From NCBI GenBank assembly GCA_028015205.1, contig JAPWFG010000023.1, positions 124,001 to 188,000 of the forward strand: a stretch of DNA of 64,000 nucleotides. The letters run 5' to 3'. The stretch comes from Mytilisepta virgata (taxonomy: Eukaryota; Mollusca; Bivalvia; Mytilida; Mytilidae). Shown here piece by piece: positions 46,461 through 57,400 of the stretch (its first letter is position 1; each line of letters opens with the position of its first letter). The notes below the pieces were generated by a model, which was given only the letters and a program-made list of their open reading frames with translations, did no database searches and was not told the origin of the DNA. The position numbers and the translations under genes were made by a program.

Positions 46461-47594
46461 AAATTTTGGTCTACACATGGTATTTTCATCAATTTGCATG
46501 AAAAACGGTGAATAACGACCTATCACCATGGTCACACGCGGAATAAAAACTGCCAAAAACATTGCACAAAATAAACCCTGTATCGCCCCCGTTTATCTAA
46601 TCTGATATCACAATTTCCATCGATTCTGAAATTAGTCAATTTTCTAGAGTTACTTCCCTTGAAGCCTGACATTAATATTTTGTCTTTTAGAGTTCTGTTC
46701 TTTGAACGATGCCATCATTAATATTAGTACCAGTATTTTGAATTTAGTATCAGGTGTATAATGCTTCTGCTGAGTGGTAATAAATAATCATTATGAATTA
46801 TGATTTGCAATGCACTAATTGATATTACATCACCTGTTGTACAAAGGACTAAAATAAGAATCAACTTCGGAATACAAAATTGGCTTAATAATATTCAATT
46901 TTCACTGTCAAAAAATATAACCCACATTTTTTATTCATTCTACCTTTCCGACATTTCTTTTGTGCCATTTTACATTAACAATTTTTGATATTTATTGTTT
47001 GTTACTTTTAAAGGCTAAGTAAATTGTTATCTATAGATGTTAAGTTTTAAATTTGCGGATGACATTAAGTACTAAATACTTGGTTGGATTCTAAAAGTGA
47101 AAATCTCTACATTGTAGACTGCTATTGACATGAAATTTGCTACCCAATGAGGTAATGTTCCAATATTTTAAGTTAGCACCAATAAAGTGAATTTTTTTCT
47201 AATTTAGATATTATTACAAAAGTACAACAGAAAAATTTTTAAATCCGAGTCAAAGAAGTTTGGATTTTTCCAGGTACTCTTAGTTGCCAATAATCATCCT
47301 CTGTCTGTCAGTTGTTTCAACAACAAATAATAAATTCTTTTCAAATTTTCCTGACTGGTTTCCTTTACTTCACATGTGACCTGGTACCTGAAGCTGATGT
47401 TATCTGTAACAGAGATGACATAATTTTTTCACAACAGTTTTCTCTATAACTCCAATTCATATTATCCTATGTAACCAAAATAGCCTTGACAATATATTTG
47501 AAGGAATTCATGGGTGTGTTACTGAAGCTGGAAGGACTTTATGTAATTTTTTGAGCACGTTGGTTCAGTTTACACACTGAAAAATTCCTTTAAA
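46461..47594. other. No gene recognised
   Basis: The first ~180 bases are less AT-rich and include a palindromic ATCACCATGGTCAC (46522-46535). The rest is ordinary AT-rich sequence. Confidence 0.35.
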
Positions 47595-50500
47595 CAAGAG
47601 GCTCACCAGAGCCTGTATCCCTCACCTGGAGTCTAGTTTTCATTGGATAATTAATCAACTATTTGACCAAGTTTGTTGCAATTGGTTGAATTGTTCACGG
47701 AAAATTTGTTAAAGATTTATTTTTCATAAGGTTTAATGTTAAAATATGTTCCCTGATGGTGGTAGTCCTGGCAGGAAGTTGATATAATTGACCAGGAATA
47801 AGTGTGAACCTTAAATAAATGTAACAGAACCCGACCTCAAATTACACAAAATAATAACTCCTAAATAGAATTTGGGATTCCCTTCAAAATTTCAGGGTAG
47901 GTAGATCTCAACATGGCAAACATTTTTCAAATTTACATTTCACTTCTATCTCAAATAGTTTTGGAGATAAATGACGAAAAATGTTAAAATTTTGAAAATT
48001 TGATGAAAAAAGGGCAATAACTCCTAAATGGGTTTTGGAATTTCCTTCAAAATTTCAGGATAGGTAGATCTTGTCATGCTTATCAACTTTACCCCATGTC
48101 AGATTTTTGATATCTGTAACGGTTTTTAAGTTATAAGCCAAAAACAACACATCCGACCCCCTATATTCTAAAAACAAATTGTGGATCATTTGTAGAGGAC
48201 ATTTCATAGATCATTCCTAGTAAGTTTCAAACCAATCGGCCCAGCGGTTTCAGAGGAGAAGATTTTTGAATGAAAAAATTTTGAAAATTTGACGAAAAAA
48301 GGGCAATAACTCCTCAATGGGTTTTGGAATATCCTTCAAAATTTCAGGGTAGGTAGATCTTGTCATGCTGATCAATTTTACCCCAGTCAGATTTTTGATA
48401 TCTGTAACGGTTTTTAAGTTATAAGCCAAAAACAACACATCTCACCCCTATATTCTATTTTTAGCTACGACAGCCATGTTTTATGTCAGATCAAAATAAA
48501 TTGAGGATTGTTTGTAGAGGACATGTCATAGATCATTCCTATTAAGTTTCAAACCAATCGGCCCAGCGGTTTCAGAGAAGAAGATTTTTTAATGAAAAAA
48601 TTTTGAAAACTTGACAAAACTAGAGGCTCTCAAGAGCCTGTATCGCTCACCTGGATTTAACTTTTCACCTTGAGCAGACCTAAAAATTTAAGTGTTGCAG
48701 TCAATTTGGCTTGTTTTTCTATAGGATTCTATGTTAAACTAATTTCAGCTGTGGCAGTCATCTTGGTTTAGTCCAGGTCAACGGATACATTTCTAAAAGA
48801 GAACCATCTAAGGACCATTTCTGCTAAGTCTTGTTCCAACTGGCTAAGCGGTTTCAGGCAAGAAGATTTTTAAATGAATTTTCCTATAGGGTCCAATATT
48901 TAACAAAGTTCGGTGTGGCAGCCATCTTGGTTGACAATCCGGGTGATTGGACATATTTCTGAAAGAGGACCTCCTAAGGACCAATGCTGCCAAGTCTGGC
49001 TCCAATATGTCAAGTGGTTTCAGACAAGAAAATTTTTCAATGAATTTTTCCATAGGGCCCTATGTTAAACTAAGTTTGGGTGTGGTGGCCATCTTGGTTG
49101 ACAGTCTGGGTCATCGCACAAAATTCTGAAAGAGAACCATCTAAGGACCATTGCTGCCAAGTCTAATTCTAACTGGCTTAGTGGTTTCAGACGAGAAGTT
49201 TTTTGAGTGAATTTCCCAAAGGGTCCTATGTTAAACTAAGTTCTGCTGTGGCAGCCATCTTGGTTCACAGTCCCGCTCCAATATGTCAAGTTGTTTCAGA
49301 CAAGAAGATTTTTCAATGAATTTTCCTATAGGGCCCTGTATTAAACTAAGTTCGGTTGTGGCAGCCATCTTGGTTGACAGTCCGGGTCATCGCACAATAT
49401 TCTGAAAGAGGACCATCTAAGGACCATTGCTGCCAAGTCTAATTCTAATTGGCTTAGTGGTTTCAAACAAGAAGATTTTTGAGTAAATTTCCCATAGGGT
49501 CCTATGTTAAACTAAGTTCTGCTGTGGCAGCCATCTTGGATCACAGTCCACGAAATCGGACACATTTCTGAAAGAGGGCCTCCTAAGGACCAATGCTGCC
49601 AACTCTGGCTCCAATATGTCAAGTGGTTTCAGACAAGAAGATTTTTCAATGAATTTTCCTATTGGGCCCTATGTTAAACTAAGTTCGGGTGTGGCGGCCA
49701 TCTTGGTTGACAGTCCGGGTCATCAGACACACCTCTGTAAGAGGACCATCTAAGGACCATTGCTGCTAAGTCTGGTTCCAATTGGTCAAGTGGTTTAAGA
49801 CAAGAAGATTTTCAATGAATTTTCCCATAGGGCCCTATGTTAAACTAAGTTTGGCTGTGGCAGCCATCTTGGTTAACAGTCCAGGTCATTGAACACACCT
49901 CTATAAGAGGACCATCTAAGGACCATTGCTGCCAAGTCTGGTTCCAATTGGTCAAGTGGTTTAAGACAAGAAGATTTTCAATGAATTTTCCCATAGGGCC
50001 CTATGTTAAACTAAGTTCGGCTGTGGTGGCCATCTTGGTTAACAGTCCGGGTCATTGGACATATTTCTGAAAGAGAACCTCCTAAGAACTATTACTGCCA
50101 ACTTTGGTTCCAACTGGACTTGTAGTTTGATATAAGAAGATTTTTGAAAGTCACCCCCCCTTTTTTTTCTATTTTTAGTAACAGCAGCCATCTCGGTTGG
50201 AAGTCAGGGATGCCAGACATAATTTTGGAAGGGGGCCACCCAAGGAGCATTCAACCAAAGTTTGGTCTCAATTGGCCCAGTGGTTTGAGAGGAAAAGATC
50301 TTTAAAGGAAAGTTTATGCTGGATGCCGTCTTTAAAGGGGAAAAACTCCTATAAGAGGACAATCAATGATTTTGGTCATGTTGACTTATTTGTAGATCTT
50401 ACTTTGTTGAACATTTTTGCTGCGTACAATTTGTCTTTATCTATAATAATATTCAAGATAATAACCTAAAACTGCAAAATTTCCTAACAATTAACAATTC

Positions 50501-51417
50501 AGGGGCAATAACCCAACAAAGGGTTGACCGATTCGTCTGAAAATTTCATGACAGGTAGATCTTGACATGATGAACATTTTTACTCCATGTCAGTTTTGCT
50601 CTAATTGCTTTAGTTTTTGAGATATAAGACAAAAACTGCAGTTTACCCCTATGTTCTATTTTTAGCCATGTCGGCCATGTTGGTTGGCAGGCGGGGTCAT
50701 CGGACACATTTTTTGAACTAGATACCCCAGTGATGCTTGTGGCCAAGTTTGGTTCAATTTGGCCCAGTAGTTTCAGAGGAGAAGATTTTTGTAAAAGTTA
50801 ACGGACGACAGACGACGACGGATGACAGACGCCAAGTGATGAGAAAAGCTCACTTGACCCTTCGGGTCAGGTGAGCTAAAAAGGGCAACAACTCCTAAAT
50901 GGGTTTCAGGATTTCCTTTAAAATTTCAGGGTAGGTAGATATCAACATGGCAAACATTTTTCAAATTTACATTTCACTTCTATCTCAAATAGTTTTGGCG
51001 ATAAATGACGAAAAATATTAAAATTTTGAAAATTTGAAGAAAAAAGAGCAATAACTCCTAAATGGGTTTTGGAATTTCGTTCAAAATTTCAGGATAGGTA
51101 GATCTTGTCATGCTGATCAATTTTACCCCATGTCAGATTTTTGATATCTGTAACGGTTTTTAAGTTATAAGCCAAAAACAACACATCCACCCCTATATTC
51201 TATTTTTAGCTACGACAGCCATGTTTTATGTCAGATCAAAATAAAATGAGGATCGTTTGTAGAGGACATGTCATAGATCATTCCTATTAAGTTTCAAACC
51301 AATCGGCCCAGCGGTTTCAGAGGAGAAGATTTTTGAATCAAAAGTTTACGACGGACGGACGACGGACGAAAAGTGATGGCAAAAGCTCACATGGCCTTTG
51401 GCCAGGTGAGCTAAAAA
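47595..51417 (+). mobile_element. Pearl-like element (GCTCACC family), interrupted
   Basis: Closely related to 40370-42288: same left end and first ~600 bases, same tandem core, GACGGACGGACGACGGACGA microsatellite, and right end AGCTCACATGGCC..CCAGGTGAGCTAAAA. It is split at 48619/50881 by another element; the core motif interrupted after TTGACAAAA resumes as AAGGGCAACAACTCC. Confidence 0.8.
48620..50880 (+). mobile_element. Nested pearl-like element
   Basis: Full element with its own ends (CTAGAGGCTCTCAAGAGCCT, TCGCTCACCTGG; and AGCTCACTTGACC..GGTCAGGTGAGCTAAA), about seven to eight ~150-180-bp core units (GTGGCAGCCATCTTGGTT, GGACCATCTAAGGACCATT), and an ACGACAGACGACGACGGATG microsatellite. 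It lies inside the core of the outer element. Related truncated copies are at 62757 and 63653. Confidence 0.8.
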
Positions 51418-52729
51418 ATGATTATAATTTATTGCAATTCCAAACACATTGAGAAATTTTACAAAATAAATTTAAATTTTACACTGTAAAACAGTACTAT
51501 TTCTCTGGCTCATAGATTCCTACACTACCATTGTTCACTGAAAAATGAATGCCACAGGATATCAAGACACTGACCAATTAAGTTCATAAGATACAAGTTG
51601 GCATGGACAAGAGGCAAACATGGATGTTTTGTTTCCACATGTACACCCACATGGTGATTTCTGTATTTGCAATGGATGAGTTTTTCTTATGGAAGTGTGT
51701 AAGGCCACTTTTTTTTTATTAGTTGGTTTACGGGATTCTTCTAAAAAAAGGAAGGGTAGGAGGTCGAAAAAAAAATAAAAATAAAAATAATGAAAAAGGA
51801 TAGGGTAGGAGGTCGAAAAAAAAAAAAATAAAAATTGGAATTAATAGTTTTTTTTTAACCAAAAATCGAGAAACAAACAAAGACATTACTCTATAGTATA
51901 ATACTAACCATGTATGCAGATCGTTTCATGAACTGGTATTAATTCTTGATGTTTTATTTAATGTGTTACAAGGAGTCCAATGTCAATGTAGATTGATGAA
52001 AGCAGATAAATATATATGTCTCTGATGAAAGGGAAGTGTGTTTTCCAATTGCATTTCTTTTTGTTCTGTGTATTTATTTATCAAATTTAAATCAGGGAGT
52101 GACAAAATTCCTCATATCATAATACAATCTTATTGAGGAAATACCATGCTCTCTGCATGTCATATGCCTTCATATGTGGTACATATAAACATATAATTTT
52201 TGTCCTTTTTATGCTATTTTACACTGCTAAGTATTAACTTATATCTTAAAGTGTCCTGTGATTGTCCCTTTTTATAAATGTTGAAGTGATATTGTCAGGC
52301 ATTCTATGACAGTAATACATGTGTATAATATGACGCAGGTTTTTTTCAAAAGTGATGATTTTCTAAAAATTGTTTAACATTTCACGGTGGTATCATACTT
52401 TAACTTTGTTCATAAACCTGTTTATTTACTTTTGACCTCAATTATTTATCCCTTATAATTTTTATTAACTATGTATTTGCATTCAGGTATCACAGATCAA
52501 ATTTATTCGTTCATTGTGTGTTAATTTACATTTTTTGATTGAGTTAAGCCTTCCAATTGATATTTTATAGTGTGTCTTTCTATGTTGTGATGTTATACTA
52601 TTGTTTTCAGAAAAGGGAGAAGGTTTGGTACCATTAAAAACGTTTAATCCCGCTGCAAATGATTGCACCTGTCCTAAGTCAGGAATCTGATGTACAGTAG
52701 TTGTCGTCTGTTTATGTAGTTCATACATG

Positions 52730-52940
52730 TTTCTTGTTTCTCGGTTTTATATAGATTAGACAGTTGGTTTTCCCGTTTGAATGGTTTTACACTAGTAATT
52801 TTTGGGGCCCTTTATAGCTTGCTGTTCGGTGTGAGCCAATGCTCCGTGTTGAAGGCCGTACCTTGACCTATAATGGTTTACTTTTATAAATTGTTACTTG
52901 AATGGAGAGTTGTCTCATTGGCACTCATACCAAATCTTCC
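52730..52940 (+). repeat. Dispersed bivalve repeat segment
   Basis: Contains GGGGCCCTTTATAGCTTGCT, GGTGTGAGCCAATGCTCCGT and TTGTCTCATTGGCACTCATA, a high-copy segment as I remember it from Mytilus genomic sequence. The genome-wide copy number cannot be checked here. Confidence 0.5.
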
Positions 52941-53190
52941 TATATGAACTTGGAAGAAAATTTCTGTTACAGATATGAGCAAAAATCTTTGCACCTTTTG
53001 ACACAACATATTTATTATTGCCATTTTATTTTGTAATATTTATTTATCTATAATCATTACTATTATTTTTTCTCAAACATACTCTTAAAATCCTCCAATT
53101 GATATTGTTTGAACACCTTAATGATCAATATTGACAAAATTTCCATTTGTGCATTGATAGGTCAAAATCCGCTAAATTTATTTTTAAATG

Positions 53191-53375
53191 AGGTCTACAT
53201 ATTGTTACCGGTTGTAATAAACACTGTGGCCAATGAAAATCACGAGAATTCCGATTGCCGCCATTTTTAGCTTACTTTTTGTCGTTTCTTTCCCCTCCCC
53301 CCTTTGATCTCCAAGAAAACAAAAAAATGGCGGCTCGAGATTTTTAATGAAAACGGTCTCCAGACGCAGCTGATT
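53191..53375 (+). repeat. ~180-bp shared module, copy 1
   Basis: Runs from AGGTCTACATATTGTTACCG through ATTCCGATTGCCGCCATTTT to GACGCAGCTGATTAGACC. An inverted copy is at 56694-56868, inside a different transposon. Confidence 0.8.
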
Positions 53376-53652
53376 AGACCTACATGCGTCCCAGGGACGC
53401 ATGAGTTTGATGAAACGTTGACTGAACAGGGAACCGCACGGGATTTTCAAATCCACTCCGAGGGTATTCCGACTGGAAGAAGAAAGGCCGATCTTTTTTA
53501 TTATGTTTTTATTTTTATTTGTACTTCTTCAAACAGAAAAGGGTCGGCGGTATTAAAAAAAATCTTCAAAATCATTTTTTTTTTTATTTCAAAATCGGGA
53601 AAAACAGGGTCGGCGGATCCGTAAACCAACAAATAAAAAAAAAGTGGCCTAA

Positions 53653-54289
53653 CAAAACAGTGTCCTTTAAATTCCTTCAATAGGTTTCATTTTGATTTAT
53701 ATTTTAACAATTGATTCACTTTAGGCTGTGTAATGGTTCCCTCCACATGAATCCTTCTAAAGGACCCATAAATTCACTATTAAGCCCCTGTACTTTTCAT
53801 ATCACAATTTTTGAAAGAAAAAAACAGAAGGCAAATTACTATACATAAAGATATATAATATACATTTATATAATAAAGAAAATGTAGAAAAAAGTGGAAT
53901 TCTGTTTAAAAAATAAACAGAATAAATTAATGCTGTTCATATGTTTTTAGTTTTTAATTGTAGTGCATGTATTGTTTTGGTCTTGTCTTCGTTGTTCTCC
54001 GGAGTTTGTCAGTTGTTTCAATTGTTCCCTCCTTTGATATATCCCTTTGGTATTTCTCGACTTTAATTCCTACCATTCATTTACTTGACTTTTAATTTAG
54101 TAATTACATTAAAAGCAATCAATAAGGATGATTGCTGGCTCATAAAATATACTTCGTAACTTCATTGGACTTTTCTTTTTTTCAGCAATTGTATTTTCTC
54201 AAAAGACATTAATCAAAAACGGAATTTCTCACCCTAATTTTTTAAGCAAATGTCCAACCTAAAAATAATGATAACAAAAAATATGATAC
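53653..54289. other. Downstream of coactosin exon 4, no terminal exon recognised
   Basis: AT-rich. A further exon is required by the open phase-0 end of exon 4, but none with a convincing acceptor and similarity was found here. Confidence 0.4.
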
Positions 54290-54431
54290 CTTATCCATAA
54301 CGATCCTTTCAGAAATATCTCCATGATCTGTAGCAAACAAACTGACGTGATAGGGACCAAACGTTTTCTCTAATGCACCTTTGAGAGTTGATATTTTGGC
54401 TTTTCTCATTGGTTTAACTGTGTTTCCAATC
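54290..54431 (-). CDS. Tandem coactosin exon 4
   Basis: 142 bp, acceptor attttag, donor gtatca. Completes Trp265 and encodes residues 266-312, the C-terminal part of ADF-H domain 2. It ends in phase 0 with no stop codon. Confidence 0.86.
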
Positions 54432-57400
54432 CTAAAATGAGGCATATAACAGTAGACTCCTCCCAAATGCATACCCTTTTTGTCAGTATAAATTATGCAA
54501 TTGACAGGAATATGAAAATAAATTGAATTATTTATTTTCGTGTAAAAACACATTATCTGTCATTTCCATTGTCAGTAATTATCATAATTTCTATATAAAA
54601 TTGTGCATTATAAACTTTATAAACAATTTTGTTAATTAATTTAATCTAAAAAGACATTAAATTGTGTTTTATTAATTTCTATAAGATATTTTCAGTCAAT
54701 GTATCATGATTTTGCATCAATCAGACCATTCATGATTTAGGAAAACATTATGCAATTAGAAGAGTTTCTTAATAATTCAATATGCAATTATCAGGAGTAA
54801 TTAAAGTGGACTGTATGGTAAATGGCTGGGTGTTTCAAAATCTTATGCAAATAAAATAATTTTTCTATTATCAGATATCCAATTAATTGGATGGATGAAT
54901 TATTGTTTAACGTCCAGTGGCAGCCAGGTGCATATCAGGACATGTTGATATGATAATGAATATGATCCCTGCTTTGTACTAGACCGACACGCTAAGTCGG
55001 ATTTTTAATGTGCTAGCTCACGAGGTAACTGTCCGCAGGAAGACATATCACTTCACTCGGACACATTACACTGACTCCGAGCCGACCAGTCTTTGCTCTT
55101 ACTCCTAGATGCTTGGCGCAGAAGCAGCAAATACCAATTTTAATGTCTTTGGTTTGACCCAGCCTGGGATCGATCCCGTGACCTTCCGCACTCGGGGCGA
55201 GCACACTACCACGAGACCAGCGAGGCGGTCCCAATTAATTGGAGATGACTGTGTAATAATTTATAGTTTATTTTCACTAGATAAATTCAAATTGATAGAT
55301 TAAAAATCACCCCTGCTAAAAAATGTTTGGCAGATGGAAAGATTTTATTCTGTTTTCTTTTATATTTCATGTTAAAAGATCCATGTGACTCATGTGTGTG
55401 GAAATTATTGCTGTCGGCAAGTCTGGAATAGGGGACCTTTGATCAATTTGGACACTCACAAAGTCACTGCATATGTCAAATATTGTTTTCGTATCATAAA
55501 ATTGGATACATTCCACCACCTTTCTCTTACTTTGTCCAACAACATGTATGATAGCAAAAACCGTTTATTTTTCATTGATCAGAAATAGATTTTGATTTTT
55601 GAACATGAAGAAATTTTCAAAAATTGCATTCTAAAAAAAAAAAAAAAAAATACATAGGTAGGGCGGGATTTTAATTTATCAATTAACTTGAATTGGACTT
55701 ATCTCAACATTAATGCCATCTCAAATTAGGAGATAGCGGCATTGATTTTGGAATTGTTTTGCCGGCATCAATTGTTGATTGATGGTTGCAAACTGAGTTT
55801 AATGGCGGAGCATTGGAGGAGCCAGTAAACAGATATTTGGAACAATCAAATCAGTTTTGCCCTCTACTGTTATAGTATGAATTATTGCTAACTGAGAAGT
55901 GAATGGATGATATTTTCAGTAAACTTAAACCTACCACTGAATATAAGTAAATTTAACTGTGACAATGTCATCAACTTTATCTGTTGTTCTGTACAGTCCA
56001 TACATTGCCTGATCATCAGACAAATGCGTTTTTAACTCATTAATGTCCTCCGTTCCTGTGGCAACAGTAACCAATGGCAACTTAGGGTCACCTCCTTCAT
56101 ATTGAGCCAACATCCATGTTGTATCCGTATTGTCTGCTCGGACATCTTGAATGGCATTGAAAACCTCCGGTGATATTTGTATATTAGCCCCACCAGTAGC
56201 TATTTCTGGTCCACTTTTGGCGGCAGGGCCTCGTTTTGGTAACTGAGTCTGAGTGAATCCTCTTTCTTGCATAGAAGAGGTGCGTGTTTCAATAACTTTA
56301 GACTTCTTACCAGTATTTTCTTCTAGCTGAAATGTGAAAAAAAAACATCATAAGCTTATAATCTCTTAAAATTAAATGTATTCATTACTGATCTTAAAAA
56401 TATTTGTACGTGATTTGTTTGTTTCTGATAAGTGCTTCATTGATTTTCAGAAAAAGAACAAGTTCAAAATTGTTCAGAACAAAATCAAGAAATGGGGCCT
56501 TAATTCAAGTAAAAAGTTAGGACTGATTGTCGTCTACTCCCATAGATCATGTTATAATGGTCAGGGCTCACCAAACTGGGCGATTAGGGCAATTAAGTCG
56601 CCTAATGCTGGCCAATGTCGCCCTGTCATCGGCTCCAAAGCGACAAATGAGTCGCCCTGTGTTTTTAAGTAAGGCGCCTCAAAACAACGTACGTAATCAG
56701 CTGCGTTATTTTCATTAAAAATCTTGAGCCGCCATTTTTTGTTTTCTTGGAGGAAGAGGAAAGAAACGACGAAAAGTAAGCTAGAAAATGAAATGGCGGC
56801 AATCGGAATTCTCGTGATTTTTCATTGGTCACGGTGTTTTTTACCGACCGGTAACAATATGTAGACCTTATTTTTTTATATTTTTTTTATTTCAAATTAT
56901 ATTCGTCAGTATTTTAAGGCAGCACATGATTTAAATTAAACTTTAACAATAGTACAACAGGCCTACTATGGTCAAAATCATGCAGCAATGTATGTTAAAA
57001 AAGTGGTGATGAGTCCTGGGACTGGGACACATCAAAATCACTGGGACTCACCATTCTGAAAAATGATGAGTCCCAGGACTCATCATGAAAAATTCTCAAA
57101 GGACATATTGATTAAATGCACATGAGACAAAATCTCAGATTATGACTAAAATGGAAGGATATGGAGTAAATGTAGATAAAATCTCAAACAATACAGGATA
57201 AAACACAATAAAGGAATGTATAGTATACACTATAAGACACAAAATAACAGGTATTTACTCGACAGGTGACAAATTGGGGGAAAAAACACAGTCTCCCTGG
57301 TAGACTTGGAAGTCTCCCTGTTGCTACCCTGAGGGAGACTCTGAGTCTCCCTGTTATTTTCAAGTGTGGTGAGCCCTGATGGTTATTATGTACCCTGTAA

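Larger units (their letters stand above)
51700..53652. mobile_element. PIF/Harbinger-like non-autonomous element, TAA duplication
   Basis: The element is 51703-53649. It has ~33-bp inverted ends (GGCCAC, nine T, ATT, then GTTGGTTTACGG) flanked by TAA (51700-51702, 53650-53652). No transposase frame is visible. It contains a well-preserved dispersed segment at 52730-52940 (GTTTGAATGGTTTTACACTA, GGAGAGTTGTCTCATTGGCA) that I associate with mussel genomes, and a shared module at 53191-53375. Confidence 0.78.

Noticed and set aside
46522..46535. ATCACCATGGTCAC as an X-box (RFX site) for the ciliary gene ODF2
   Set aside because: Right half deviates from the consensus and it lies about 17 kb upstream of the first coding exon, with no evidence of a promoter there.
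46362..46562. Minus-strand frame ending in a poly-Arg run
   Set aside because: Translation of the GCCGTC microsatellite.
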